Numbered from the stretch's first letter, positions 19,968-30,653 are shown. The stretch is DNA of 64,000 nt from Bradyrhizobium aeschynomenes (GCF_013178945.1 NZ_JABFDM010000004.1:186001-250000), one strand, 5' to 3'. Numbers and translations are program-made. Notes: generated from the letters alone by a model not told the origin.

Positions 19968-20384
19968 CTAGCCTTCCTCTGGAGCCTCGCGATCAGCAAT
20001 CTGCTCGACCAGGTCGACGATGCTGCGCCGAAGCTTGGAATCGTGGATCCGCGTGAATGCGCGGGTCAACGCCAGTCCTTCGGAGGTTGCCAGAAAATCA
20101 GATACATAGGCGGGAGAAGCGCCCTCGCCGAAAGCCTCACCGTTGGTCCCGCCACTGGGGACGCCTTCGAACAGGAACGAGACAGGGACCTGCAGGACTT
20201 CTGAGATCTGCTGGATCCGGCTGGCGCCGACTCGATTGGTGCCTTTTTCGTACTTCTGTATCTGCTGGAACGTGAGTCCGAGAGCCTCACCAAGTTTTTC
20301 CTGGCTCATGCCCAACATGATACGGCGCATCCGCACCCGGCTGCCGACATGCTTGTCAACAGGGTTGGGCGCTTTCGTCGACAT
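19968..20384 (-). CDS. praR: XRE-family HTH regulator, PraR/PhrR-like
   Basis: 138 aa. The HTH is at about residues 12-68: VGSRVRMRRIMLGMSQEKLGEALGLTFQQIQKYEKGTNRV, the classical XRE Q.K...YE.G form. The C-terminal helical part (LFEGVP..., ATSEGLALTRAFTRI, LRRSIVDLVEQIA) matches the rhizobial PraR/PhrR regulators linked to quorum sensing, surface attachment and acid response. It lies downstream of lnt, its usual place. The symbol is given from family resemblance; other XRE paralogs are similar, so PraR function is an inference. Confidence 0.78.
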   Translation of the reverse strand: MSTKAPNPVDKHVGSRVRMRRIMLGMSQEKLGEALGLTFQQIQKYEKGTNRVGASRIQQISEVLQVPVSFLFEGVPSGGTNGEAFGEGASPAYVSDFLATSEGLALTRAFTRIHDSKLRRSIVDLVEQIADREAPEEG

Positions 20385-20548
20385 CTCTCAACTCCTTAGA
20401 ATCAGGCCTCGGAACGAGGCGGTCGCAGTATGCCTCAGGCGCTCACACCGTCAATTTCTGCGCGCAGATCGTACTAACGAAGACGGGCTGAGCAACGGAC
20501 TGGACGGCTCATGCTGCCGCGCGAGAATGCGAATTGCAGCAGCTATCT

Positions 20549-20575
20549 GTCAACACTTGGGGTTTTGCTTGTCAA
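20549..20575 (-). promoter_or_regulatory. two TTGACA hexamers upstream of the praR-like gene
   Basis: Minus-strand TTGACA occurs at 20575-20570 and again at 20554-20549, in an A/T-rich patch unusual for this region. Either could be a -35; no good -10 is at the right spacing, so they may be operator half-sites. Confidence 0.3.
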
Positions 20576-20618
20576 AAAAAATCTTACGCAGCCGGAAAGA
20601 ATCCAGATCTTGCTGTCG

Positions 20619-22229
20619 TCAGGGAAGCTTTTGAGCAACACGTCTGCGAACGACAGTGCTCAGGGCGAGCACTAACAGGATTGCGGCCGGAATGTCGCCT
20701 AATCGCGCGTAAACTGTGGGCTGCAGTGCAAGAGGCAGCGCGGAATCGAGCACGCCTTCGGCGCCGAGAGATAGTTGCGACGTGATGCGGCCGACAGGAT
20801 CGATCACCGCGGAGATCCCTGTGTTCGCTGATCGAACTAATGGAAGGCCCTGTTCGATAGCGCGCCACTGCGCCTGCTGCAGATGCTGATGAGGACCGGT
20901 CGAGATACCGAACCAGCCATCATTGGTCAGGTTGACGATCCAACCTGGACGCTCCTCGTGGGGCACGCCGTCGCTCGGAAAGATCGCTTCGTAGCAGATC
21001 AAAGGAAGAACACGCGGTGCGTGTGGCACGTCCAGGTTGTGTCGCACCGTGCCTGCAATGAAGCCGCCCTGCACCCGCGTCAGCTGCTCCAGGCCGATCC
21101 GCTCCAGCAGGTTCTGGAACGGGAGGAACTCGCCGAACGGCACCAGATGGAGCTTGTCGTAAACCGAGAGCACGGTGCCGTCGTGATCGATCACATAGAT
21201 CGAATTGTAGGCCCGGGTGATCGGCGTGTTGCGGGGCCCGTCCGGGGCGCGGACCGAACCGGTGATCAGCACCGTGCCCGGCGACAGCAGATCGGCGATC
21301 TGCCCCATCGCGTCCGCCTCACGGGTCAGGAAGAAGGGAAACGCCGATTCCGGCCAGATCAGGACGTTGGTGTCGCGTACGCCGGTCGCCTTCGGCCCCG
21401 CGGCGCGGTCCGACAGCGCCAGATAGCGCCGCATCACCTCGGCCTTGGCGCCGTAGTTGAATTTGACGTCCTGCTGCAGGTTGGGCTGCATGATCCGCAG
21501 CCTGAAGTCGGGAACGAAGGCGGTCGGGTTCAGGCCGAGCCGGATGGCGCCGAACACGCCCATCAGGACGAGGAGAGCGGCGGCTGCGGCCGGCACCCGC
21601 AAGCGCGCTCGCCAGGTCTTGCCGTCGATCAGCACGGCGGGGCTGGCAAAGATCGCGACCGTCAGGAACGTCATGCCCCAGAGGCCGATGAGCGAGGTGG
21701 ATTGCGCCAGGGCCAGCGGCTGCGACAGCGCATAGCCGAAGCTGTTCCAGGGAAAGCCGGTCAGCGCGTGGCCGCGCAGCCATTCGCTTGCGGTCAGGCA
21801 GACTGCCAGCGCGAGGATGCGGGTCGAGTCGCGCGTCCAGATCAGCCGGGCCACGGCAAAGCCCAGTGCCGGGAACAGCGCCAGATAGGCCGGCAGGCCG
21901 AGGACGGCGAACGGCATCAGCCAAGCGAAGGTCTGCGCATCGACCAGGAACGCGTTGCCGATCCAGTACAGGCCCGGCACGAAATAGCCCATGCCGAAGC
22001 AGAATCCGGTGAGGGCCGCAGCCGGGATGCCGCGCCGCCGCCCCGCCGCCGCGCCGTCGATCAGCCAGACCAGGACCGGAAAGGTGAGTGCAAGCACGGG
22101 CCAGGCGTTGAATGGCGCCATCGCCAGTGCGGAGAGGGCGCCGGCGGCGATCGCGATGCCGGCGCGCTTCCAGCCCCAGGCCAGCACGACGCCAAGGGCG
22201 AGGCCGCGGATCATCGAGGGACGGATCAC
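20619..22229 (-). CDS. lnt: Apolipoprotein N-acyltransferase
   Basis: Adds the third acyl chain to the N-terminal Cys of lipoproteins in the inner membrane. 536 aa: about six N-terminal membrane segments (to ~215), then the periplasmic nitrilase-like domain. Catalytic residues by family pattern are Glu in WPESAFPF, Lys in YDKLHLVPFGE and Cys in LICYEAIFP; WIVNLTNDGWFG is also diagnostic. One last membrane helix lies near the end. GTG 22229 overlaps the corC-like stop (GTGA); ATG 22214 is the alternative. Confidence 0.95.
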   Translation of the reverse strand: MIRPSMIRGLALGVVLAWGWKRAGIAIAAGALSALAMAPFNAWPVLALTFPVLVWLIDGAAAGRRRGIPAAALTGFCFGMGYFVPGLYWIGNAFLVDAQTFAWLMPFAVLGLPAYLALFPALGFAVARLIWTRDSTRILALAVCLTASEWLRGHALTGFPWNSFGYALSQPLALAQSTSLIGLWGMTFLTVAIFASPAVLIDGKTWRARLRVPAAAAALLVLMGVFGAIRLGLNPTAFVPDFRLRIMQPNLQQDVKFNYGAKAEVMRRYLALSDRAAGPKATGVRDTNVLIWPESAFPFFLTREADAMGQIADLLSPGTVLITGSVRAPDGPRNTPITRAYNSIYVIDHDGTVLSVYDKLHLVPFGEFLPFQNLLERIGLEQLTRVQGGFIAGTVRHNLDVPHAPRVLPLICYEAIFPSDGVPHEERPGWIVNLTNDGWFGISTGPHQHLQQAQWRAIEQGLPLVRSANTGISAVIDPVGRITSQLSLGAEGVLDSALPLALQPTVYARLGDIPAAILLVLALSTVVRRRVAQKLP

Positions 22230-23401
22230 TGTGAGTTCGCTCCGTCGCCGCCTCGTGCTGGGCTGCTGCCGTCACCATTCGGCACCGGGCCGGCCTCTGC
22301 CGGCCGCGGCGGCTCAACCGGTGCGCCCGGGTCCGGCGCAGTCACTTCCGGTGCGGCCTCGCGGCGCCGGCTCTCGCGTGGCGGCCTTGGCACGGGCCGC
22401 TCCTTGCGCGGCGCGATCCGCAGGCGCTTGACGCGGCGCGGGTCGGCGTCGAGCACCTCGACCTCGAAATTTCCGGGGCCGGAGATCAACTCGCCGCGTA
22501 CCGGCAGCCGGCCGACATGGTTGACGAGATAGCCGCCCAGCGTCTCCACGCCTTCGCCGGCTTCGCCGGTGACGAACTCCTCGCCGATCACGCGGCGGAC
22601 GTCGTCGAGGCTCGCGCGGGCATCGGCGATGAAGGCGTTGTCGGCCTGGCGCATGATCGCCGGCGGCTCGTCGCTGTCGTGTTCGTCGTCGATCTCGCCG
22701 ACGATCTGCTCGACGATGTCCTCGATCGAGACCAGCCCGTCGGTGCCGCCATATTCGTCGACGACCAGCGCCAGATGGATGCGCGAAGCCTGCATCTGGG
22801 CCAAGAGGTCGATCGCCCGCATCGACGGCGGCACGTAGAGCAGCTTGCGGATGATGTTGGCCTCGAACAGCGGCATCGACAGGTCGACGGCCTTGAGATC
22901 GAGACCGGCCGGCAGCGGCTTCTTGCGCCGCGCCTTCACGTCATCCGGAACCCGCGCCTGCGCGGTGGTGTAGGCGAGCAGATCGCGGATGTGCACCATG
23001 CCTTCGGGGTCGTCGAGCGTGTCGTTGTACACGACGAGGCGCGAATGCGACGCGCTCTCGAACAGGCTCATCAGCTCGCCGAGCGTGATGTCGCGCCGGA
23101 CCGCGACGATGTCGGCACGATGCACCATCACGTCGGCGATGCGACGCTCATGCAGATCGAGGATGTTGCGCAGGAGCGTGCGCTCGACTGCGGAGAAGCC
23201 GATGTCGTCGGGCGTCGAGGCATCGAGCACGACCTGTAGGTCGTCGCGCACCGAGCCGCCGCCCTTCCAGCCGAACAAATTGCGCAGCGCGCGCAGCAGC
23301 CAGTTTTCGCTCGGCGAGCGACCGAGCTCGGAGGGCGGCACCACGGCCGGAAGATTGCGCGTGTTGCGCGGGTTGTCGTGGATGGGCTCGGAATCGGCCA
23401 T
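22226..23401 (-). CDS. corC: CBS-domain hemolysin/CorC-like protein (YbeX family)
   Basis: 391 aa. Two CBS domains span about 90-220 (DIMVHRADIVAVRRD; LVVDEYGGTDGLVSIEDIVEQIVGEI), followed by the CorC/HlyC C-terminal domain (VETLGGYLVNHVGRLPVRGE...VEVLDADPRRVKRL). It lacks the N-terminal CNNM membrane domain, so it is cytosolic, as is E. coli YbeX/CorC, linked to Mg/Co efflux and ribosome maintenance. The ~60-residue Pro/Arg/Glu-rich tail is disordered. ATG 23401 chosen; a TTG at 23407 is in frame. Between ybeY and lnt, the classical order. Confidence 0.88.
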   Translation of the reverse strand: MADSEPIHDNPRNTRNLPAVVPPSELGRSPSENWLLRALRNLFGWKGGGSVRDDLQVVLDASTPDDIGFSAVERTLLRNILDLHERRIADVMVHRADIVAVRRDITLGELMSLFESASHSRLVVYNDTLDDPEGMVHIRDLLAYTTAQARVPDDVKARRKKPLPAGLDLKAVDLSMPLFEANIIRKLLYVPPSMRAIDLLAQMQASRIHLALVVDEYGGTDGLVSIEDIVEQIVGEIDDEHDSDEPPAIMRQADNAFIADARASLDDVRRVIGEEFVTGEAGEGVETLGGYLVNHVGRLPVRGELISGPGNFEVEVLDADPRRVKRLRIAPRKERPVPRPPRESRRREAAPEVTAPDPGAPVEPPRPAEAGPVPNGDGSSPARGGDGANSQ

Positions 23402-23403
23402 GG

Positions 23404-23949
23404 TCAATTCGTCCGTTCCCGGTCGGCGTAGGGATCGGGGATGCCGAGATGGGCCAGGATCTCGCGCTCCAGCGCCTCCATCTCCTCGGCCTCGTCGTCG
23501 GTCTCGTGATCATAGCCGATCAGGTGCAGGAAACCGTGCACCGTGAGATGGCTGAGATGCTGGTCGAACGGCTTCTGCTCCTCGTCGGCCTCGCGCCGCA
23601 TCGTCTCATAGGCGATCGCGATGTCGCCGAGCATCCGCGGCGCATCGTCATCGCTCCGCGGTCCGGTCGGCTGCAGCGCCGGAAACGACAATACGTTGGT
23701 CGGCTTGTCGATGCCGCGCCAATTGTTGTTCAGGGTGCGGATGCCGGCATCGTCCGTCAGCATCACTGCGACCTCGGCCTCGCCGACGTCGGCGTCCACC
23801 GTCTCCGCTGCGGCGATGATGGCGCGATGTATGACGTCCTCGGCGTCAGGCTGGTCCTGCCAGCACTCGGCTGCGACGATCACCTCGGTGGTTGGAATGG
23901 GACTTTGTGGCATCCTGATCGAGTTCTGTGCGGATGGCGCTGACATCAC
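23404..23949 (-). CDS. ybeY: Endoribonuclease YbeY (rRNA maturation factor)
   Basis: Single-strand-specific zinc endoribonuclease in 16S 3'-end maturation and ribosome quality control. 181 aa. The three-His metal site is intact in HGFLHLIGYDH; the upstream NNNWRGIDKPTNVLSFP and LGDIAIAYETM segments are family hallmarks. A ~20-residue N-terminal extension precedes the usual start region. 27 bp after phoH, 2 bp before the corC-like start. Confidence 0.96.
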   Translation of the reverse strand: MMSAPSAQNSIRMPQSPIPTTEVIVAAECWQDQPDAEDVIHRAIIAAAETVDADVGEAEVAVMLTDDAGIRTLNNNWRGIDKPTNVLSFPALQPTGPRSDDDAPRMLGDIAIAYETMRREADEEQKPFDQHLSHLTVHGFLHLIGYDHETDDEAEEMEALEREILAHLGIPDPYADRERTN

Positions 23950-23976
23950 ACGCCGATCGGCGTGCTTGCTCTGAGG

Positions 23977-25014
23977 TCAGCGGGCCTTCGGGCCTTCATA
24001 GGCTGCAACGATGCGCGCGACCAGCTCGTGGCGAATGACGTCCTCGCCGGTGAACCTCACCTGCGCGATCCCTTCGACGCCGTCGAGCAGCCGCGCAGCT
24101 TCCGCGAGGCCCGACGTCTGGCCGTTGGGCAGGTCGACCTGCGAGGGATCGCCGGTGATGATCATGCGACTGTTTTCGCCGAGACGCGTGAGGAACATCT
24201 TCATCTGCATCGATGTCGTGTTCTGCGCCTCGTCGAGGATGATCGCGGCATTGGTCAAGGTACGCCCGCGCATGAAGGCGAGCGGCGCGATCTCGATCTC
24301 GCCGGCCTGCAGCGCGCGCTCGACCACGCGCGCATCCATCAGATCGTAGAGCGCGTCGTAGATCGGGCGCAAATATGGATCGACCTTTTCGCGCAGGTCG
24401 CCGGGCAGGAAGCCGAGCCGCTCACCGGCTTCGACGGCAGGCCGCGACAGGATGATGCGATCGACTTCCTTGCGCTCGAACAGCTGCGCGGCGTGCGCGA
24501 CCGCGAGCCAGGTCTTGCCGGTACCGGCCGGACCGATGCCGAACACCAGCTCATGGCGCTTCAGCGCGCGGATGTAGGAATCCTGCGCGGCCGTGCGGGC
24601 GCGCACCGGCCGCTTGCGCAGGTTGATGCTTTCGAACCCGCTCTTGGCGCCCTTGGCGTCGAACTCGAACAGCGATCCCTGCGCGACCACGGCGCGAATT
24701 GCGCCTTCGACATCGCCCTGCGCCAGATCCTGTCCCTTGACGGCCTGGGCATACAGCGACTCCAGCACCCGGCGCGCGGCATCGCAGCCGTCCCGCGAGC
24801 CGCCGATCGTGATGTGGTTGCCGCGCGAGTCGACGACGACTCCGAGCCTGCGCTCGAGCAAAGCGAGGTTCTGGCCGTAGGGCCCGACCAGGGCGGAAGC
24901 GGCGCGGTTGTCGTCGAAATCGATGACGACCTGAGTCTCGGGGGGCATGGACATGTCGCGGTCGAACTTGCGGCTGGGAGCGAGCGAAGAGGAATCCGAT
25001 GCGCTCTTGGGCAA
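23977..25014 (-). CDS. phoH: PhoH-like ATPase (YbeZ family)
   Basis: 345 aa P-loop ATPase, partner of YbeY in RNA metabolism. Walker A is GPAGTGKTW near residue 160, the Walker B-like region IILDEAQNTT, and a KH-like N-terminal segment (GNHITIGGSRDG). I set the start at TTG 25014 because GGAGG lies 8 nt before it and it gives MPKSASDSS; the open frame continues upstream to TTG 25038, inside miaB, and ATG 24954 is a shorter option. The Shine-Dalgarno lies just before the miaB stop, so the genes are coupled. Confidence 0.93.
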   Translation of the reverse strand: MPKSASDSSSLAPSRKFDRDMSMPPETQVVIDFDDNRAASALVGPYGQNLALLERRLGVVVDSRGNHITIGGSRDGCDAARRVLESLYAQAVKGQDLAQGDVEGAIRAVVAQGSLFEFDAKGAKSGFESINLRKRPVRARTAAQDSYIRALKRHELVFGIGPAGTGKTWLAVAHAAQLFERKEVDRIILSRPAVEAGERLGFLPGDLREKVDPYLRPIYDALYDLMDARVVERALQAGEIEIAPLAFMRGRTLTNAAIILDEAQNTTSMQMKMFLTRLGENSRMIITGDPSQVDLPNGQTSGLAEAARLLDGVEGIAQVRFTGEDVIRHELVARIVAAYEGPKAR

Positions 25015-25018
25015 GTGC

Positions 25019-26422
<1,404 letters not shown>

Positions 26423-26478
26423 GAACCCTTGCATGCGGTCGGGGGCACGCCAATTTCGGCGCGGGGCTCAGATATAGG

Positions 26479-27198
26479 CTAGACGGCCGAAAATCCAGCG
26501 AGGGGGACGGTTTTCTCGCCGAGCCTGCTGAGAATGAGTGGCAATTGCCGCATGTCGTCGAAAACCAGCGTTGCGCCGGCCGCCCGCAGACTGTCGGCAT
26601 AGCCGGGACGGCAATGGCTGCCGCCGTGAAACCCGAGCACGGCCATGCCAGCGGCCAGCGCGCCCCGGATCCCGGCGAGGCTGTCCTCGACCACCACGCA
26701 GGCCGCGGGCCGCGCCTTCATCTGGGCCGCCGCGAACAGGAACAGGTCCGGGGCGGGCTTACCGTTCTCGACCTGGGAGGACGAGAAGATGTGCGGAGCA
26801 AGGCGATCATAGAGCCTGGTCGCGCCGAGGCTCACGCGCATGCGCTGGTGGGAGCCGGAGGAGGCGACGCAGACCGGCACGTCGATGCCGTCGAGCGCTT
26901 GGCCGATGCCGTCCACGGCGCGCAGATCCTGCTCGAAGGCGCGGAACAGCTGGTCCTGCAGCCTGGCGTTGAAATCTTCGGGAAGGCTGCGGCCGAGCTC
27001 GGCCTCGACTTCGAATGTCGCCTGCTTGGACGAGCGTCCCAAGAAGCGATCGAACACCTGATCGGCCGTGATCGGATAGCCACACGACGTGAGAACGTCG
27101 GCGTGGGCCTGACAGGAGATCACCTCACTGTCGACCAGCACGCCATCGCAATCGAAAATGACCAGATCGAGGTTGGAAGCCGGCGTGACGTCAGCCAT
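26479..27198 (-). CDS. HAD-superfamily phosphatase/phosphomutase-like
   Basis: 239 aa. Motif I DFDCDGVLVDSE-type is seen as FDCDGVLVDSE (nucleophile and acid/base Asp), motif II as ASSGSHQRM, motif III Lys in VENGKPAPDLF and motif IV VVEDSLAGIRGA. The cap type and motifs fit the beta-phosphoglucomutase-like subfamily. Substrate unknown. Its start overlaps the end of fur by 8 bp, so it is probably co-transcribed with fur-rimI-tsaB. Confidence 0.9.
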   Translation of the reverse strand: MADVTPASNLDLVIFDCDGVLVDSEVISCQAHADVLTSCGYPITADQVFDRFLGRSSKQATFEVEAELGRSLPEDFNARLQDQLFRAFEQDLRAVDGIGQALDGIDVPVCVASSGSHQRMRVSLGATRLYDRLAPHIFSSSQVENGKPAPDLFLFAAAQMKARPAACVVVEDSLAGIRGALAAGMAVLGFHGGSHCRPGYADSLRAAGATLVFDDMRQLPLILSRLGEKTVPLAGFSAV

Positions 27199-27643
27199 TC
27201 GTCTCTTCGTCGAGCGGTACGCAATAGAGCTCGAGCCGATGATCGACGAGCTTGTAGCCGAGCCGGCGCGCGATCTCCGCCTGCAGCTTCTCGATTTCCT
27301 CGGAGGTGAACTCGATCACCTTGCCGTCCCGCAGGTTGATCAGATGATCGTGATGGCTGTCGCGCATCTGCTCGTAGCGGGCACGGCCCTCGCGGAAGTC
27401 GTGACGCTCGATGATGCCGGCGTCTTCGAACAGCTTCACGGTGCGGTAGACCGTCGAGATCGAGATCTTGTCGTCGACGGCGACGCAGCGCCGGTACAGC
27501 TCTTCGACGTCGGGATGGTCGCAGGCTTCGGCGAGCACACGGGCAATGACCCGGCGTTGCTCGGTCATCCGCATGCCGGTGGCGGCGCAACGGGCCTCGA
27601 TGCCGGTGGAGTTGAGCGCTGGCGTTGGTTTCAAGGAGGTCAT
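27191..27643 (-). CDS. fur: Fur-family metalloregulator (Fur/Mur)
   Basis: 150 aa from ATG 27643 (GAGGCGAG upstream; a GTG at 27679 is in frame but unlikely). The winged helix covers ~10-85 with ISISTVYRTVKLFEDAGII as recognition helix region; the metal site includes SHHDHLI and further acidic/His residues. The structural-zinc CxxC pairs of enterobacterial Fur are absent; single Cys only. This matches rhizobial Fur/Mur proteins, several of which sense manganese. Between rimI and the HAD gene. Confidence 0.9.
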   Translation of the reverse strand: MTSLKPTPALNSTGIEARCAATGMRMTEQRRVIARVLAEACDHPDVEELYRRCVAVDDKISISTVYRTVKLFEDAGIIERHDFREGRARYEQMRDSHHDHLINLRDGKVIEFTSEEIEKLQAEIARRLGYKLVDHRLELYCVPLDEETNG

Positions 27644-27686
27644 CGTGTCTCGCCTCAAGGATGCGCTTTCTGCCACCAAGCGCAGG

Positions 27687-28169
27687 TTACGACAAGTCCC
27701 GGCGCATCAGAAGCGCATTCAGCTGTTCCCCGCCGGGCTGAAGGTAATAACGTTCCCGTCGACCGACGGTCGCAAATCCGGCGCGTTCGTAGAGTCGGCG
27801 GGCCGGCTGGTTGTTTTCCTCGACCTCGAGAAACACCGTCCGGACCCCGCGGCCTGCAAGATGCCCGAGATGCTGCAGCAGCAGATCACGAGAAAGCCCT
27901 CGTCCGCGCTGATTTGGGTCAAGGGCGACCGATAAAATTTCTGCCTCGTCCGCGCCGATCCGCGAGACGATGAAGCCGATCAGCTTCCGCCCGAGCCGCA
28001 GGCGATGGATCATCGTGTTGCGCTCGGCCAGCATCGTCTCGAATTCGCCTTCGCCCCAGCCGCGATGAAACGAGGCGGCGTGAATCTGGGCCAGACGGGG
28101 GGCGTCCCGCAGCGAGGCGGTGTCGATGGAGGGTTTGGCGCGGCCAAGCCACCGGAAGAACATGTTCAT
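27687..28169 (-). CDS. rimI: Ribosomal-protein-S18-alanine N-acetyltransferase-like (RimI)
   Basis: 160 aa GNAT protein. Acetyl-CoA motif A is NQRGRGLSRDLL; motif B is NQPARRLYERAGFATVGRRERYY, the usual RimI ending. RimI acetylates the N-terminal Ala of S18, though homologs can be broader. ATG 28169 overlaps the tsaB TAA by one base; the longer open frame upstream is tsaB in another frame. Confidence 0.9.
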   Translation of the reverse strand: MNMFFRWLGRAKPSIDTASLRDAPRLAQIHAASFHRGWGEGEFETMLAERNTMIHRLRLGRKLIGFIVSRIGADEAEILSVALDPNQRGRGLSRDLLLQHLGHLAGRGVRTVFLEVEENNQPARRLYERAGFATVGRRERYYLQPGGEQLNALLMRRDLS

Positions 28170-28867
28170 TACGAAGCGGCCGTCCGCACCGGTTCGAGCG
28201 GCGCGCTTGCGGGCGGCTTGACGTCGGGCGCGCGCAGGTAGAACGGCCGCGCCGGCGCGTGGGCGGGGTCCGCCGCCGCCCCGAGCCAGGCGACCCACGT
28301 GATGTCGGGGCCGGCCTCGGTGTCGACCGCGACCGGCGCGGCCCCATTGCCGGGCCACCGTCCGGCCAGGATCGCCGCGGCGTTGCCGACGAGATGAGGG
28401 GCACCGAAGCGTGCAGCGGCCAGCACGTCGTCGATCGCCCCCACTTGCGGTGCGACCAGCTCTTCGCCGCTGCCGCTCACGACTTGATAGTAGACATGGT
28501 CGTGCCGGGCATCGATCGCGGAGATCACCGGGCCTGCGCGGTCCTCGCTGACAATGGGCGCTGCGTAGGCAGAGAGCGTGGTGACGCCGACCACCGGCTT
28601 GTGGGCTGCCAAAGCAATGCCGCGCGCGGCGGAGAGTCCGACGCGCAGTCCCGTGAAACTACCGGGGCCGGTCGTCACGGCGATCCGGTCGAGGTCGGAA
28701 AAGCCGACACCGGATTGCTGCATGACGCGCGCCAGCAGCGGCATCAGCGCCTCCGCGTGGCCGCGCTTCATGGGCAGCGTGTCCTGGGCGCGCATCGCGG
28801 CCGAATCAGTGTCCAGGACGGCGGCGGCGCAATGGTCGAGGGCGGTATCGATGGCGAGTATCAGCAT
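28169..28867 (-). CDS. tsaB: tRNA t6A biosynthesis protein TsaB
   Basis: Non-catalytic ASKHA partner of TsaD in making t6A37 on ANN-decoding tRNAs. 232 aa. N-terminal MLILAIDTALDHCA, the HAEALMPLL segment, and the hallmark TGPGSFTGLRVGLSAARG are all present. It starts a tightly packed tsaB-rimI-fur-HAD block. Confidence 0.95.
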   Translation of the reverse strand: MLILAIDTALDHCAAAVLDTDSAAMRAQDTLPMKRGHAEALMPLLARVMQQSGVGFSDLDRIAVTTGPGSFTGLRVGLSAARGIALAAHKPVVGVTTLSAYAAPIVSEDRAGPVISAIDARHDHVYYQVVSGSGEELVAPQVGAIDDVLAAARFGAPHLVGNAAAILAGRWPGNGAAPVAVDTEAGPDITWVAWLGAAADPAHAPARPFYLRAPDVKPPASAPLEPVRTAAS

Positions 28868-29364
28868 CCGTCAGATTCGCGTTTGAAAGGGGCGCCCAAT
28901 ACCGATTGTGGTACCTTGATAAAGTCAGTTGACGCCTTCTTACATCCTGACCCGAAAAAACGCATCAAGGCTCAACCGACGAAAAGCTAAACTACTGAAC
29001 TAGCAGCTATTTGAGCAAATCTTTCCGGGCCTGTGGGAATTGTCCCCCGCATTTCGCGGCCGATGCGCCGTGCCCAGGCGCCCGCGCGGCTCCCAGCGTC
29101 AGGAGCAGAGGGCGTCCCATGTCGTTCTGGCGAGCCCGCGCGGTATCGCGCGATGCGATGGCTCAGGTCGATGCGACCAACAGGGCGCTACAGAGCGTCA
29201 ATGAGAATGAGTATGTGTCATCGACGGCGCAAGCGGTCGGCGAGCAGCGCGTCGAGATGTCGGAGCGCATGCGCCACAAGCGGCCGCTTCCATTGGCAAG
29301 GCAGGTAGGAGGCGAATGGGCGAATAGGGAGCAGCGTTTGAATCTGCTCGCCACTCGCCCCGTT
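28868..29364. other. gap of ~500 bp upstream of tsaB
   Basis: The stretch holds no gene I can support. A 145-codon plus frame (29011-29448) and a 63-codon minus frame (29163-29354) have no family-like composition and the former runs into the NifU-like gene. The 100 bases before tsaB are A/T-richer and may contain its promoter, but no clean -35/-10 pair is visible. Confidence 0.5.
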
Positions 29365-29934
29365 TCACATCGGACGGACTTCGACGACCTCGGGCACGAA
29401 GTGCTTCAAGAGGTTCTGGATGCCGTGCTGCAAAGTCGCCGTGGATGACGGGCAGCCGGAGCAGGCACCCTTCATGTTGAGATAGACGATGCCGTCCTTG
29501 AAGCCGCGGAAGGTGATGTCGCCGCCATCATTGGCGACGGCGGGGCGGACGCGGCTCTCGATCAGGTCCTTGATCATGCCGACGGTCTCGGTGTCGGCCT
29601 CGTCATAGAACTCGTCGTCCTCGTCGGCGGACTCGTCATTGGCGGCGCTGCCGTCGGCGAGCAGCGGCGCGCCGGACATGTAGTGCTCCATGATCGCGCC
29701 GAGGATGGCCGGCTTCAAATGCTGCCATTCGCCGTCGCTCTTGGTCACCGTGATGAAATCGGCGCCGTAGAACACGCCGGTGACGCCGTCGACGCCGAAC
29801 AGGCGCTCGGCGAGCGGGGAGCGGGCGGCGGCGTCCCGGCTCGAAAATTCCATCGTTCCGGCCGGCAGCACGACGCGGCCCGGAATGAACTTCAAGGTGG
29901 CGGGATTGGGGGTGGCTTCAGTCTGGATGAACAT
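29365..29934 (-). CDS. NifU-like Fe-S scaffold/carrier protein (Nfu type)
   Basis: 189 aa. N-terminal Nfu_N domain (MFIQTEATPNPATLKFIPG to ~90), an acidic linker of Asp/Glu/Ser (~105-120), then the NifU C-terminal domain with the cluster-binding CxxC as GACSGCPSS. Such proteins carry 4Fe-4S clusters to target enzymes. ATG 29934 fits the family start; the frame is open for 26 codons more without similarity. Confidence 0.93.
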   Translation of the reverse strand: MFIQTEATPNPATLKFIPGRVVLPAGTMEFSSRDAAARSPLAERLFGVDGVTGVFYGADFITVTKSDGEWQHLKPAILGAIMEHYMSGAPLLADGSAANDESADEDDEFYDEADTETVGMIKDLIESRVRPAVANDGGDITFRGFKDGIVYLNMKGACSGCPSSTATLQHGIQNLLKHFVPEVVEVRPM

Positions 29935-30042
29935 GGTTTTCTCCGGCAGCGCCGGTTCAAGGCCGGCCTGTGACGTTGTCATAGCAGATGGCAAGGAGAC
30001 GCGCACGATCAAGGGGACAGCGCGTGGATTTCGTCCTTAAGC

Positions 30043-30537
30043 CTATGAAAGCGCGTCGATATCGGGGTCCTTGAGGTCGCCGGGCACGATCACCAGGGGG
30101 ATCGGGAACGCGCCGATGGTCTTGGTGACATGGGTGACCAGCGGTCCCGGGCCGTCGACGCCGGAGTTGGCTGCCAGCACCAGCAGCGCGATGTCGCTGT
30201 CGTGCTCGATGGTGGCCAGGATCTGGGCCGTCGGCTCGCCCTCGCGGATCACCCGTTCCGGCGCGGCTGCGCCGATGGCGGACAGCAGCGCTGCCGCCTG
30301 GTCGAGCGCGGCATTGGCCTCGTCCTGCGCTTCGGCCCGCATCAGGTCGGCGACCCCCAGCCATTGCTGGTTCTGGTCCTCGGTCTCGATGATGTGCAGC
30401 GTCACGATCCGGCCGCCGGCGCGCATGGCCCAACGCCCCGCATAGCGAATGGCGCGGTCCCATTCCGCGCTGTCGTCGACGACGACCAGGCATTTCGGCG
30501 CATGGCCGGTCTGGTAGCTCTGCCGCTGCGCCGCCAT
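30043..30537 (-). CDS. Universal stress protein family
   Basis: 164 aa. The Usp alpha/beta fold is seen in CLVVVDDSAEWDRAIRYAGRWA, VTLHIIE and, near the end, the strand LLVLAANSG followed by PIPLVIVPG. The ATP-binding GxxGxxxxS signature is not clear (GVDGPGPLV instead), so nucleotide binding is uncertain. Start ATG 30537 (MAAQRQ); upstream frame is spurious. Between nifU-like and trpS. Confidence 0.85.
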   Translation of the reverse strand: MAAQRQSYQTGHAPKCLVVVDDSAEWDRAIRYAGRWAMRAGGRIVTLHIIETEDQNQQWLGVADLMRAEAQDEANAALDQAAALLSAIGAAAPERVIREGEPTAQILATIEHDSDIALLVLAANSGVDGPGPLVTHVTKTIGAFPIPLVIVPGDLKDPDIDALS

Positions 30538-30653
30538 CCTCGTTCCCGCCTGTTGCTGCGAGTCGATCCGGCCGCGATGCTGCCACAGCCCGTCTCCGTT
30601 GGGGAGAGGGGCGTCGGTTCCGTAGCGGCGGGATTTGCGGCTTGCAGCTCCGT

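Noticed and set aside
20883..22532. 549-codon plus frame opposite lnt
   Set aside because: Shadow frame; lnt has full catalytic residues on the other strand.
29011..29448. 145-codon plus frame between tsaB and the NifU-like gene
   Set aside because: No family-like pattern, Arg/Ala/Ser-rich, and it runs into the NifU-like gene.
30580..30620. GTCTCCGTTGGGGAGAGGGGC as a repeat copy
   Set aside because: Only a short fragment resembles the 59-kb unit; too little to call.
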